From an uncultured Hyphomonas sp. (GTDB lineage Bacteria; Pseudomonadota; Alphaproteobacteria; Caulobacterales; Hyphomonadaceae), in the NCBI RefSeq assembly GCF_963678875.1, contig NZ_OY787457.1, positions 496,001 to 560,000 on the forward strand: 64,000 bases of DNA. Direction: 5' to 3'. Below the pieces are notes generated by a model, which was not told where the DNA came from, did not search any database, and saw only the letters and a program-made list of their open reading frames with translations. Position 1 is the first letter of the stretch. Each line of letters begins with the position of its first letter. Position numbers and translations under genes: made by a program. This document shows, piece after piece, positions 7,836 to 16,527 of this stretch.

Positions 7836-7872
7836 ATATAAAAACTCTCTTGTTTCAATAGCAAAAACCTAT
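7836..7872 (+). promoter_or_regulatory. OxyR-type operator upstream of the LysR-family gene
   Basis: ATAG (7858-7861), seven bases, CTAT (7869-7872) is an exact ATAG-N7-CTAT dyad. Seven bases upstream is a second, weaker dyad, ATAT-N7-CTCT (7836-7850). Four quarter-sites at 11-base spacing is the known OxyR recognition pattern. The site ends 34 bases before the ATG at 7907 and lies in the spacer shared with the carbonic anhydrase operon. Confidence 0.6.
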
Positions 7873-7906
7873 CAATAATGATGCGATTCTGGACAGGAAA
7901 ACGCGC

Positions 7907-8851
7907 ATGCGCCCAACGCTTAGACAGCTGCAATACCTCGTCGCGGTGGCAGATACCGGCAAGTTTCACGAGGCGGCCCGCGTGCTCAACGTCTCGCAGC
8001 CGAGCCTGTCGGCCCAGATCGCGGAAGCGGAGCAGCAATTGGGGGCGATCCTCGTTGAACGCGGCCGGCACGGCGCCTTCATGACCCCGCTGGGGGAGGA
8101 GGTCGTCCGCCGCGCGCGGGCCATCCTGATCCAGGTGGAGGACCTGAAAGCCTTCACGCTGCGCCCGTCCGGCGAAGTTGCCGGGCGTTACCGGCTGGGC
8201 ACGGTCTCAACCATCGGGCCTTACCTGCTGCCGGGCGCGGTCCGGGAACTGCACCGCCTGTTTCCGGAACTTCGCATGAGTGTGCATGAGGCCCGCACAG
8301 CGGACCTTGATGCACGCCTCAATGATGGCCGTCTCGACATGATCATTTCAACACCGGAGGATCATGCCAGTAGCGCCTTCATGGAATTGTTCGAGGAGAC
8401 GTTGTTCGTCTGCGCCGCGCAGGAAGATGAATTGTCGGCGAAGCAGGGCCCGGTCGATCTGGACGCCTTGCGCGGACGCGAACTGCTGAGCCTCGGTCCC
8501 GGTCACCGGCTCAGCCTGATCATCCAGCAGCTGGCCGATGCGGCGGGCGCGCATATCAGTACCGAATATGAAGGCACGTCGCTCGATGCCGTCCGCCAGA
8601 CGGCCAGCATGGGGGAGGGGGTGGCGATCCTGCCGAACCTTTACGCCGTGGTGGAGGCGCAGCGCGATCCGACCCAGGTTGTCCGGCCGATCCGGCACAA
8701 GCTGGCCCGCCGCAGGATCGGGCTCATCTGGCGCGAAGGCTCGCCTCTGGCCGAACCGATGACAGAAATGGGCAAGGTGATGCGCGCCGTCGCGGCAGAC
8801 CTGCTGAGCGGGGATGGCAAGGAGCCGAAGCGCCGCGTCGGTCGGCGCTGA
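7907..8851 (+). CDS. OxyR-like LysR-family regulator lacking the redox cysteines
   Basis: The 314-residue protein has an N-terminal winged helix (LRQLQYLVAVADTGKFHEAA, then VSQPSLSAQIAEAEQQLG) and a LysR effector-binding domain. It resembles OxyR throughout, including GTVSTIGPYLLP and GEGVAILPN. OxyR senses peroxide through two cysteines, the first in a GHC motif. Here the equivalent stretch is GPGHRLSLIIQQLADAAG, with Arg after GH and no second cysteine. It therefore cannot use the classical disulfide switch. It is divergent from the carbonic anhydrase-SulP operon, with an OxyR-style operator just upstream of its own start. AGGA precedes the ATG. It may sense another signal or act constitutively. 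Confidence 0.85.
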   Translation: MRPTLRQLQYLVAVADTGKFHEAARVLNVSQPSLSAQIAEAEQQLGAILVERGRHGAFMTPLGEEVVRRARAILIQVEDLKAFTLRPSGEVAGRYRLGTVSTIGPYLLPGAVRELHRLFPELRMSVHEARTADLDARLNDGRLDMIISTPEDHASSAFMELFEETLFVCAAQEDELSAKQGPVDLDALRGRELLSLGPGHRLSLIIQQLADAAGAHISTEYEGTSLDAVRQTASMGEGVAILPNLYAVVEAQRDPTQVVRPIRHKLARRRIGLIWREGSPLAEPMTEMGKVMRAVAADLLSGDGKEPKRRVGRR

Positions 8852-8906
8852 ATGGACAGTCCGCGCACTGGTTGAACATCCCTCTGACTCGGATAAGTTC
8901 AACCGT

Positions 8907-9551
8907 ATGGTCACTACCCGTACGATCCTGTTCGATGTCGATGGCGTCCTGATTGACAGCTATCATGCCAACCCGCGCGCCAGACCCAATTGGGATGAGG
9001 AATTTCTGGATGGTCACGGAATAGACCCCGCACGCTTTTCGGCTGAATTCATCTATGGAACTTTCCTTCATGACGTCTTGCCGGGACGGCGCCTCCTTAT
9101 AGAGGCGCTGGAAGATGAGCTGCCGAAATTCGGTTATGCCGGATCAGCAGAGGTCATCGCCCGTCACTGGATTTCCGGCGACGCAAAGGTCAACTCCGCC
9201 CTGCTGGAATTTATCGCCGGGCTTGATGGCGGCTTTCAGCTTTTTCTTGCGACCAATCAGGATCAGATGCGTGCGGACTGGATCTGGAATGAGCTGGGCT
9301 TTCAAGCCTGTTTCCGAGACATCTTTCATGCAGCCCGGTTTGGGGCTGTGAAACCGACAAAAGAATACTTCGATGCAATTGCTTGCATCCTTGGTCCGCA
9401 ATCCGTGCCGCCGCTGCTGATTGATGATTCTTTGTCAGTCGTGGAAGGTGCACGCCAGTATGGCTGGGACGTCATCCATTATACAGAAATCGAAGACGTC
9501 ACTCAGAATCCTGTCTTCTCTGCAGCCCCAGTGATCTCTAGTCGACGCTGA
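8907..9551 (+). CDS. HAD-superfamily hydrolase
   Basis: This is a 214-residue haloacid-dehalogenase-type phosphatase. Motif I is FDVDGVLID (nucleophile Asp10, acid/base Asp12), motif II is LFLATNQ, motif III is the lysine in GAVKPTKEYF, and motif IV is PPLLIDDS. A helical cap is inserted after motif I, as in subfamily I enzymes. The substrate is unknown. The open frame runs back to 8814 inside the end of the LysR gene, but the ATG at 8907 starts directly at the first strand of the fold. The 3' end overlaps the convergent zapE by 14 bases. Confidence 0.8.
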   Translation: MVTTRTILFDVDGVLIDSYHANPRARPNWDEEFLDGHGIDPARFSAEFIYGTFLHDVLPGRRLLIEALEDELPKFGYAGSAEVIARHWISGDAKVNSALLEFIAGLDGGFQLFLATNQDQMRADWIWNELGFQACFRDIFHAARFGAVKPTKEYFDAIACILGPQSVPPLLIDDSLSVVEGARQYGWDVIHYTEIEDVTQNPVFSAAPVISSRR

Positions 9552-10665
9552 CCTCGGCGCGTTCTTCTGCGAGGTAGTCGGTCGATCGCATCTCGTGCAG
9601 GCGGCTGACGGTCCGCTCGAACTCGAAGGCGCCGTCTCCTTCCGGGTACAGCGTTTCCGGTTCCGCCGCAGCGCTCGCCACCAGCTTGATCTTCGCTTCG
9701 TAGAGCGCATCGATCAGCGCGACGAAACGGGCCGCCTCGTTGCGGTTCTCCGGGCCGAGCTGCGGAATGCCGCGCAGGATGATCGTGTGGAAGTTCGCTG
9801 CGATGGCCAGGTAGTCGCGCGAATAGAGCGGGCGGGCGCAAAGCTCCTCGAAGGTGAACCAGGCGACTCCGGCAGCCTCGCGGCTGACTTCCAGTTTCCG
9901 GCCCTTCACCGTCAGCGTCACATGCTGGGCGTGCGCGCCGGAGGTGAGCCGCGTCCAGACCTCTTCCAGCGAAGCATCCGCTTCCGGTCCGAGCGGGGCG
10001 TACCAGACAGGCGCGGCGATCAGCCGGTCCAGCCGGTAGTCGCGGTCTGACGCCAGGTGGAAGATATCGCACCGGTCTTTCAGATGTTTGATGAAGGGCA
10101 GGAACAGCGGACGGTTGATGCCGTCCTTGTAAAGATCATCCGGTACGCGGTTGGAAGTCGCCACGACCGTGACGCCGCGCTCGAACAGCTGGTCGAACAG
10201 GCGCGCGAGGATCATCGCATCGGCAATCTGCGTGACCTGGAATTCATCAAAGCAGAGCAGCTGCGCTTCTTCTGCGACCTGTTTGGCAACCGGCGGGATC
10301 GGGTCGTCGCCTGCGCCCTTCACGCGCCAGGGGGAACGCTTGCGTTCGCCTTCCGGCATCTTGCGCCAGGTGTCGAGACGGTCCTGAACTTCGGCCATGA
10401 ATTCGTGGAAGTGCACGCGGCGCTTCGCTTTCGGCGCGGCATTCTCGAAGAACAGGTCCATCAGCATGGACTTGCCGCGTCCGACCCCGCCCCAGAGGTA
10501 AAGCCCGCGGACAGGTTCGGGCTTCGAGAACCAGCCGCCCTTCGGCGGGTCGGCGAGGCGACGGGCAAGGTCGTCCAGAAGCCCGGCCGCTTCGGCCTGC
10601 ACGGGATCGTTGGTCAGCAGGCCTGCGTCCACACGTTCCCGGTACTGGCGGAGCACGATTGCCAT
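9538..10665 (-). CDS. zapE: Cell division protein ZapE (AFG1-like ATPase)
   Basis: The 375-residue protein belongs to the AFG1/ZapE ATPases. E. coli ZapE associates with the constricting Z-ring. Walker A is GGVGRGKS (about 59-66), followed by KRRVHFHEFMAEVQDRL. Walker B is LLCFDEFQVTQIADA and the sensor-like stretch is VVATSNRVPDDLYKDG. I chose the ATG at 10665 because GAGGTG lies just before it. The frame's upstream TTG (10680) would overlap the rhomboid stop. It is the second gene of an operon with the rhomboid protease, seven bases downstream of that stop. Confidence 0.93.
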   Translation of the reverse strand: MAIVLRQYRERVDAGLLTNDPVQAEAAGLLDDLARRLADPPKGGWFSKPEPVRGLYLWGGVGRGKSMLMDLFFENAAPKAKRRVHFHEFMAEVQDRLDTWRKMPEGERKRSPWRVKGAGDDPIPPVAKQVAEEAQLLCFDEFQVTQIADAMILARLFDQLFERGVTVVATSNRVPDDLYKDGINRPLFLPFIKHLKDRCDIFHLASDRDYRLDRLIAAPVWYAPLGPEADASLEEVWTRLTSGAHAQHVTLTVKGRKLEVSREAAGVAWFTFEELCARPLYSRDYLAIAANFHTIILRGIPQLGPENRNEAARFVALIDALYEAKIKLVASAAAEPETLYPEGDGAFEFERTVSRLHEMRSTDYLAEERAEVSVD

Positions 10666-10672
10666 GGACACC

Positions 10673-11287
10673 TCAGCCAAACTGCGCAGCGATCTGGTCC
10701 AGCAGCCGGCTGAACGCGTCAGGTTTGAGCAGCAGGGTCAGCCCGATGCCGGCGACCGCGCCGCCAAGGTGGGCGCCATGGGCGATCATCGTGTTCTCGC
10801 GCTGGGAGTAGATGAAGCTGATGACGATGAAGAGCAGGGCGTAAAGGCCCGCCCAGACCGGTACGGCAAACATCAGGTAGATGGTTGCGAACGGGAACAG
10901 GATGCCAACGGCCGACATCAGGCCCGAAATGGCGCCGGAGGCGCCGATGGCGCGGTAGTCCGGCTGGTTGCTCTTGTCGATGACTTCCCAGAAGGAGCCG
11001 CCCAGCAGGGAGCCGAAATAGAGCATGGCAAAGCCGGTGCTGCCGAAAACGCTCTCAAGCGGCGGGCCGAAGAAATAGAGCGTCAGCATGTTCACGAAGA
11101 GGTGCATGCCGTTGACGTGCAGGAAGCCGGACGTGAGCACGCGGTGCCATTGGCGCTGTTCACGGATCGGGCGGATCCACAGCGAGTTCTGGTTGATGAA
11201 ATCCGTCGTGCCGAAGCCGATCATGCTGGCCACGATATTGGCCAGCAACAGGCTGGACGTGATCGGCGCCGAAGTGAAGAAATCCAT
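10673..11287 (-). CDS. Rhomboid-family intramembrane serine protease
   Basis: This 204-residue polytopic protein carries the rhomboid signatures: WHRVLTSGFLHVNGMHLFVN with the conserved His/Asn, the nucleophile Ser117 in GASGAISG, and His170 in IAHGAHLGGAVAG. These form the Ser-His dyad that cuts transmembrane segments. Six membrane helices fit the basic bacterial form, without cytosolic extensions. It is transcribed with zapE. Its substrates are not predictable from the sequence. Confidence 0.92.
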   Translation of the reverse strand: MDFFTSAPITSSLLLANIVASMIGFGTTDFINQNSLWIRPIREQRQWHRVLTSGFLHVNGMHLFVNMLTLYFFGPPLESVFGSTGFAMLYFGSLLGGSFWEVIDKSNQPDYRAIGASGAISGLMSAVGILFPFATIYLMFAVPVWAGLYALLFIVISFIYSQRENTMIAHGAHLGGAVAGIGLTLLLKPDAFSRLLDQIAAQFG

Positions 11288-11316
11288 GCCGAGGCTGTTT
11301 CCCGTCAGTGATAGGC

Positions 11317-11349
11317 GAAAGAAAACCGCCCGGAAGTGGTTCCGAGCGG
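11317..11349 (-). terminator. Rho-independent terminator of the response-regulator gene
   Basis: An inverted repeat (CCGCCCGGAA, 11326-11335, with TTCCGAGCGG, 11340-11349, one mismatch) has a 4-base loop and is followed on the minus strand by TTTTCTTTC. It separates the response regulator from rhomboid-zapE. Confidence 0.75.
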
Positions 11350-11387
11350 CTTAGCAAGCTCTGGCCCCGAAGGGCAAGCACAAGGGA

Positions 11388-11831
11388 TCAGGCGGCGCGC
11401 ACCCGCACGGCCGGCGCATCGGCAGCGGTCGGCATCAGGTCCATCAGGAAGTCCTCGAAGCTGTCCGGGCGCTGGATGAAGCGATTGAACGGCAGGCCGG
11501 CCTTGAAAATGGCTTCCGGGTGGATGTTGGCGCCGCAACGGACCGCTGCTTCAACGGCCTGGTCGCGCGTATCCATCGAGGAAACGACGGCGATGCGGTA
11601 TTTGCCCATGTTTGCGATGCGGGCGATCGTCATGTCCGGATCCATGGAGTCCGGCAGGCCGAGGTCCAGCACGACGAGGTCGAAGCGCTCAAGACGCAGG
11701 CGCGATTCCGCTGCCATCAGCGTCGGTGCCATGACGAGGTCAACCTGCACGCGGGAGCGGGCAGCCTTGTCCGCAGCGATGGCCAGCATGTCGCGCACCG
11801 GCGCGTGATCTTCAACCCAGAGAACTTTCAT
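11388..11831 (-). CDS. Single-domain response regulator (receiver only)
   Basis: The 147-residue protein is a CheY-like receiver domain with no output domain. The acidic pair is in WVEDH (Glu7-Asp8), the phosphoacceptor is Asp56 in LDLGLP, the switch Ser is in VVSSM and Lys110 is in FKAG. A short tail with Arg and Ala follows. The upstream ATG of the frame (11894) adds a non-conserved leader. The ATG at 11831 starts at the first beta strand and has GGGGTAG ahead of it. No histidine kinase is adjacent, so its partner is unknown. Single-domain receivers often act in phosphorelays or by protein contact. Confidence 0.85.
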   Translation of the reverse strand: MKVLWVEDHAPVRDMLAIAADKAARSRVQVDLVMAPTLMAAESRLRLERFDLVVLDLGLPDSMDPDMTIARIANMGKYRIAVVSSMDTRDQAVEAAVRCGANIHPEAIFKAGLPFNRFIQRPDSFEDFLMDLMPTAADAPAVRVRAA

Positions 11832-12089
11832 AAAATCTACCCCGATGCCTTTCCTGTGTGACAGGTCCTTAACCTGCCCCCGATGTGCGTTCACTTTGCC
11901 ACGCGCAGCTTACGGCTTAGTAAAGCGTTCCTTTCAGAAGTGTTGAAAACTCAACGAATTGCAATTGCCGGGACATTTCGCAAAGGGGGTCAGAAACGGC
12001 CCGGATCGCCTTGTAATCAGGGGCTGTTTGCGGCGCTTCCGCACGTATCGGGCTTGGCATATGCTGGTTTCGTGGAGAAACGCCCGAAG

Positions 12090-12992
12090 ATGAGTGACGA
12101 AACACTCCCCCAGAAACCGCTGGTGCCGCGCAAGTCGGCATTCCTGGATGTGGAAACGCCGGACGACCTGCATATCGTGGATGTGCTGATCGAGGAGCGC
12201 TGCCCGAAACTGCGCGCAAGCCCAGCCTGGCCGCTGGTGCGTCCGGTGCTTTATTCCATGCTTGGCTATGACAAGGCCCGCCGCATGGCCGACGAGATCG
12301 TCGAGCTGAACGGCCGCGAATCCTTTGACCGCCTGTCCCGCCATCTCGCCTTCGACCTGACCGTCGAGGGCATTGAGCGGATGCCGCGCGAAGGCCGGAT
12401 GATCATCGCAGCCAACCACCCGACCGGTCTGGCCGACGGGGTCGCCGTCTGGGACCTGCTGAAGCGGGTGCGCGAAGACATCATCTTTTTCGCCAATGCC
12501 GATGCGATCCGCGTCAATCCGAAGTTCGAGGATGTGATCATCCCGGTCGAATGGGTGATGGAGAAACGATCCCCCGCCAAGGCGCGCGAAACGCTGAAAC
12601 GGGCAGGGGAGGCTTTTGCGGAAGAGAAGTGCGTCGTCATCTTCCCGTCCGGGCGTCTCGCGCGGAAAGAGGGTGACCGGCTCATTGAGAAGGACTGGTT
12701 CTCGACCGTCATCGGCCTCGCGAAGAAACAGAAGGCGCCGATCCTGCCGCTCAATCTCGATGCGTGGAACTCGCGGCTCTACTACCTGCTTTGCAATCTG
12801 AGCGGCGAGCTGCGTGACATCACTCTCTTCCATGAGCTGCTGAACAAGCAGGGCTCCAGGATGCGCATGACGTTCGGCCAGATGATCCACCCGGACACGC
12901 TGCAGGGCGATGCGGTTGAACTGACCGAAAAGCTGAAGGCGCATGTCGCCTATGAATTGCTGGAAGATCCCGCAGCCGTGTTCCGGCCTTAA
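12090..12992 (+). CDS. PlsC-like lysophospholipid acyltransferase family protein
   Basis: A 300-residue member of the glycerolipid acyltransferase superfamily. The catalytic block is IIAANHPTGLADGVAV, with the essential His and Asp, and the substrate-binding block is VVIFPSGRLARKE in place of the usual FPEG motif. This variant resembles the hemolysin/OlsA-like branch rather than canonical PlsC. No transmembrane segment stands out, so it may bind the membrane peripherally. The frame is open back to 11883, but the ATG at 12090 follows a purine-rich stretch and begins the conserved part. The acyl acceptor is not determinable. Confidence 0.78.
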   Translation: MSDETLPQKPLVPRKSAFLDVETPDDLHIVDVLIEERCPKLRASPAWPLVRPVLYSMLGYDKARRMADEIVELNGRESFDRLSRHLAFDLTVEGIERMPREGRMIIAANHPTGLADGVAVWDLLKRVREDIIFFANADAIRVNPKFEDVIIPVEWVMEKRSPAKARETLKRAGEAFAEEKCVVIFPSGRLARKEGDRLIEKDWFSTVIGLAKKQKAPILPLNLDAWNSRLYYLLCNLSGELRDITLFHELLNKQGSRMRMTFGQMIHPDTLQGDAVELTEKLKAHVAYELLEDPAAVFRP

Positions 12993-12995
12993 CGG

Positions 12996-13496
12996 TCAGC
13001 GCACTGCGACGCGGTTGATCCGGGCAGGCATTTCCGGGCAGGCAGCTGGCGTGCCGAGCGCGACCGGATGACCGCTGGGGTGACGGGCAGACCAGGCCGC
13101 CGCTGCCGACAGGCTTCGCGCATCCGCGAACAGGCTCATCAAACCATTCAGGGCGTCTGCGGAGGCACGGGCAGACCGGGCGCCTTCCAGCGCTTCCAGC
13201 TCCATCTCTGCCGCTTCGCCGAGACTAAGGAAGCTGCAGCCGATGGCCGACGGGATGCCGGCCTGCTGCGTCCAGCCGCCGAGCCGGGTGGCATTGAAGG
13301 CGAACCGCTCCACTTCGATCACATACTCTTCGTCCAGCGCCGGCTGGCGGCCTTGCCGGGCGGTGTCCAGCAGAGCGGCGGAGTCGCCCGCGAGGGTGGC
13401 GGCTTTCGCGCCCCAAAGCTCGGCCAGCTCCGGGCTGGCGGAGGCAGGCCCCGCCATGAGGGCGAGTGCAGAAGCAAGACTGATCTGTTTCAACAT
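12996..13496 (-). CDS. Small exported protein of unknown function
   Basis: I do not recognise this 166-residue protein. A signal peptide is clear (MLKQISLASALALMAGPASA, cleavage after residue 20). The mature part is Ala-rich and mostly helical, with a short Cys-containing stretch (AIGCSFLSLGEAAEME) and a C-terminal cysteine in GTPAACPEMP, which could form one disulfide. The ATG at 13496 was preferred to the upstream one at 13532 because it begins the signal peptide. It converges on the acyltransferase, three bases from its stop. Confidence 0.65.
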   Translation of the reverse strand: MLKQISLASALALMAGPASASPELAELWGAKAATLAGDSAALLDTARQGRQPALDEEYVIEVERFAFNATRLGGWTQQAGIPSAIGCSFLSLGEAAEMELEALEGARSARASADALNGLMSLFADARSLSAAAAWSARHPSGHPVALGTPAACPEMPARINRVAVR

Positions 13497-13615
13497 GGGG
13501 CGAGATGTCCCTTTTTGGGACATCCGGCGCAAAACCCGTGCCGGATTTGCCCCAAGGGCCGGACTTGCCAGATGCGAAGCCGCGTCCCAGAGTTCACAAA
13601 AAAGGGAAGAAATGA

Positions 13616-14623
13616 ATGAGCGGGGAGAACAAGGGCATCGTCAGGGACCAGCCGCCGGAGATTCCTTCGGAGGGCGGGCCGCTGGCCGAGTTCAAGGGCG
13701 CCGTGCCGCCCGCACCGGAATGGTTCCGCAAGGCGGTCGCGACGCCTTACGAGACAGGCTCGGTGGAGGTTAAGGGGGCCAACGTGACCTATCAGCGCTG
13801 GGGCAGGCGCGGCGCGCCGGGCCTCTTGCTGGTGCACGGCAATGGCGCGCACGCCCATTGGTGGGATTTCATCGCGCCTTACTTTGCCGAAGAGTACAAT
13901 GTCGCCGCGATCACATTCGCGGGCATGGGCGACAGCGATTTTCGCGACAGCTACAACATGGCGACCTTCGCAGAAGAGGAAGTGGCCGTCGCCGAGGCCG
14001 CCGGCCTGTTCGACGGGCCAACCAAGCCGATCATCGTGGCCCACTCCTTCGGCGGTTTCGTCACGCTGGTGACGGGCGCCAAGTATGGCGACCGGTTCGA
14101 CGGCATGGTCATTGTCGACAGTCCGGTGAACCCGCCGGAGCGTCCGCACCGCGGGCCGGACCGCAAGGGCCGCCCGAACCGCGTCTATCCGGACCTCGCC
14201 GCCGCGCTCAGCCGGTTCCGCCTCGCGCCGCCGCAGCTCTGCGAGAATCTCTATGCCGTCGACTATATCGCCCGCTGGAGCCTCCGGAAGGCGGACGAGG
14301 GCGGCTGGACCTGGAAATTCGACCCGATGATCTGGAAGCATTTCGATCCGGGCAAGGACCCCGGCGAACTGCTCCAGTCGGCGCGCTGCCGCGTTGCCAT
14401 CATCCGGGGCGAGAACAGTTCACTGATGCCGGACGATGTGCGCGAATACATGCGCAAGCTGCTCGGCTACCAGGTGCCGTTCATTTCGATTCCGCATGCA
14501 GATCATCATGTCATGCTGGACCAGCCGATTGCCTTCGTGGCGGCGCTGCGCACCATGCTGGCAGAGTGGAACCACTCCGATCCGCACCGGACGGTTACTG
14601 AGGCATCGCCGCCTCAGGCCTGA
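13616..14623 (+). CDS. Alpha/beta-fold hydrolase
   Basis: This 335-residue protein has the alpha/beta-hydrolase core: LLVHGNGAHAHWW (oxyanion region), the nucleophile elbow AHSFGGFV, an acidic residue in the IIRGENSSLM strand region, and the C-terminal His in HADHHVMLDQP. It has no signal peptide, so it is probably cytoplasmic. The ester or related substrate is unknown. A purine-rich GGGAAGAAAT precedes the ATG. Its end overlaps by 29 bases with the convergent lipoprotein gene. Confidence 0.82.
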   Translation: MSGENKGIVRDQPPEIPSEGGPLAEFKGAVPPAPEWFRKAVATPYETGSVEVKGANVTYQRWGRRGAPGLLLVHGNGAHAHWWDFIAPYFAEEYNVAAITFAGMGDSDFRDSYNMATFAEEEVAVAEAAGLFDGPTKPIIVAHSFGGFVTLVTGAKYGDRFDGMVIVDSPVNPPERPHRGPDRKGRPNRVYPDLAAALSRFRLAPPQLCENLYAVDYIARWSLRKADEGGWTWKFDPMIWKHFDPGKDPGELLQSARCRVAIIRGENSSLMPDDVREYMRKLLGYQVPFISIPHADHHVMLDQPIAFVAALRTMLAEWNHSDPHRTVTEASPPQA

Positions 14624-16460
14624 ACCGGCCGGCAATGCCCAGCCACTCGACGATCCTGAGCGCGGACTGCCAGAGCGGCGCGTCGGGCGAGCCGACGGAT
14701 TCCGCTTCGGCGGCCTGCTCTGACAGGACAAGCGCGGACTCTTCCACGCCGACGCGGCGCATCGTGGTCATGGCAGTCAGGAATGCCTGCTGGCCGCAAA
14801 ACTCTGTACGCGGTGTGCCGAGCACCCAGGCAACGGCATTGCCTTCCTCGCGCCGGCCAAGCAGGCAGCGCTGGTCAGGCTCAAGGCTCAGCCACAGGAT
14901 CGCCTGGAAGTCATTGAAGGCACCGCCGAATATGTCGGAATGCCCAAGCCCGCCATCGGAGACCGCAGACGTGTCGATCGTGTTGAGCACGGGCAGCAGC
15001 ACGGGTTCCGCCGAGTCCCCGGCACGCCGGCCGGTCCCGTTGAACCGTTGGGAGGCCTGAAGCGCCCGGTCTTTCGAACTGGCATAGAGGGTGAAATCAT
15101 CGGCGAGACTGTCAATCGCGGAGACGCGCTCAACGAACTCGTCCGCATCGACATCGGGGGAGGCGAAGACGACTTCGTTGAAGAGCTTCTCGCCCGGCCG
15201 GTCCTCGGTCATCTGTTCGAGCGCGAGGGTCAGGAATTCGTTGCCCATGGAATGGGCGACGACGCTGATCCGGTCGGCTGCCGTCTTGTCGGCAAGGATG
15301 AGCAGGAAGTCTTCCAGGTCCTGCACGGCCTCCGGCGTGATCTGGGACCGGTCGGCCTTGTAGCCGAACAGGCTGCCCGCCGAGGGCCATGAGTAGAACA
15401 CCGCCGCGCCGTCGATTTCGAGGTCGGTCGACAGCTGCGCTGTCCGTTCGATGCCCGCATCAAACTTGGTGTTGTAGCCATGGATGAACACGAAGATCTC
15501 GCGGCGCCGGGATTTGGCGAGTTCGAGTTTCACCTCACGGACAAAGGCCTCCATGTCCGGATGGATCTTCATGTCGCCGACAATGACATGCCGCGCCGGG
15601 TCCGGCCGCACATCGAAGCGGAGCACGCTGGGTTTCGGGATCTCGCCGAGCGCGCGGTTGCGCGGCACCGAGACGATTACCGTGCCGGTCTCCAGTTCTC
15701 CACGCTCTGCGCCATAATAGGTGCGCGCGTCCAGCACCGGCGTGCCGTCGACGACCAGCATTTCGCCGGGGTCGGGCGCGCGGTCCGTGCCGTAGAAGAC
15801 TTTCACGAGGTCGAAATCCGGCTCTTCGCCGAACACGCGGGGAGAGAGACGGCGGCCCGCCGGCATGGCAGCTCCGGTGTCGCGGCTGCGCTCGACGGCA
15901 TCGGCGAGGGCGAGATCCATTTCCTCCAGTGTCGAGAAACCGCCCGCCATGGCGATGGCGGTCATGTCGAGCCCGTTTGCCTTGGCGAAGGCGAGGAGGG
16001 GCGCCATGCGGGGATGGTCCACGCCGAGATGATCCGCCACGAGGCGGACTGCCCGCCCGGCATGCTCCGTGGCGGTTGCGGTATCGCCTGCCGCGGCCGC
16101 GATCTCGGCCATCCGGGCTTCGAGATTTATGATGCGGGCCCAGTCCGCTTCCGGCGCGATGGTCTCAGCCGCGACCAGCTGCTCATAAGCGGCAAGGGCG
16201 CCGGCCGTATCGCCCTCACGGGCCATCAGGTCAGCAAGGTCCTGCAGCAACGCGCTGTCGGTGGCGGGGTCCGCCATCATTTCGGCGGCGAGAGAGAGCA
16301 TCGCCTCCCGGTCGCCTGCGGCTTCGGCATCGCCCAGTTCGACCAGCAGGTCACGCGGGGGCTGGGGCTGGGCTTGCGGAGGCGCCTCCGGCGGCGGGGT
16401 GGCGCAGGCCGCAAGGATTGCCAGCAGCGTGGCCATGGCAACGGCGCGAAAGCGGGTCAT
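14595..16460 (-). CDS. Lipoprotein with helical-repeat region and DUF900 alpha/beta-hydrolase domain
   Basis: The 621-residue protein begins with a lipoprotein signal peptide (LLAILAACATPP, lipobox Cys19). Residues about 40-190 are Ala-rich helical hairpins resembling TPR repeats. The C-terminal half is a DUF900-type hydrolase: FVFIHGYNTKFDAG, VFYSWPSAGS, and the nucleophile elbow VVAHSMGNEF. Members of this family are thought to be serine hydrolases of the envelope, but activity is rarely tested. The protein would sit in the periplasm on a membrane anchor. It overlaps the convergent hydrolase gene by 29 bases. Confidence 0.82.
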   Translation of the reverse strand: MTRFRAVAMATLLAILAACATPPPEAPPQAQPQPPRDLLVELGDAEAAGDREAMLSLAAEMMADPATDSALLQDLADLMAREGDTAGALAAYEQLVAAETIAPEADWARIINLEARMAEIAAAAGDTATATEHAGRAVRLVADHLGVDHPRMAPLLAFAKANGLDMTAIAMAGGFSTLEEMDLALADAVERSRDTGAAMPAGRRLSPRVFGEEPDFDLVKVFYGTDRAPDPGEMLVVDGTPVLDARTYYGAERGELETGTVIVSVPRNRALGEIPKPSVLRFDVRPDPARHVIVGDMKIHPDMEAFVREVKLELAKSRRREIFVFIHGYNTKFDAGIERTAQLSTDLEIDGAAVFYSWPSAGSLFGYKADRSQITPEAVQDLEDFLLILADKTAADRISVVAHSMGNEFLTLALEQMTEDRPGEKLFNEVVFASPDVDADEFVERVSAIDSLADDFTLYASSKDRALQASQRFNGTGRRAGDSAEPVLLPVLNTIDTSAVSDGGLGHSDIFGGAFNDFQAILWLSLEPDQRCLLGRREEGNAVAWVLGTPRTEFCGQQAFLTAMTTMRRVGVEESALVLSEQAAEAESVGSPDAPLWQSALRIVEWLGIAGRFRPEAAMPQ

Positions 16461-16527
16461 GCGGTATCCTCCTCCCGGATGAGGGGATATTAAAAAGCGC
16501 GCGCCCGGCCTGCAACAGGGCGGATTG

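Noticed and set aside
7907..8851. A genuine peroxide-sensing OxyR
   Set aside because: Both redox cysteines are missing, so the standard mechanism is excluded, although DNA binding may be alike.
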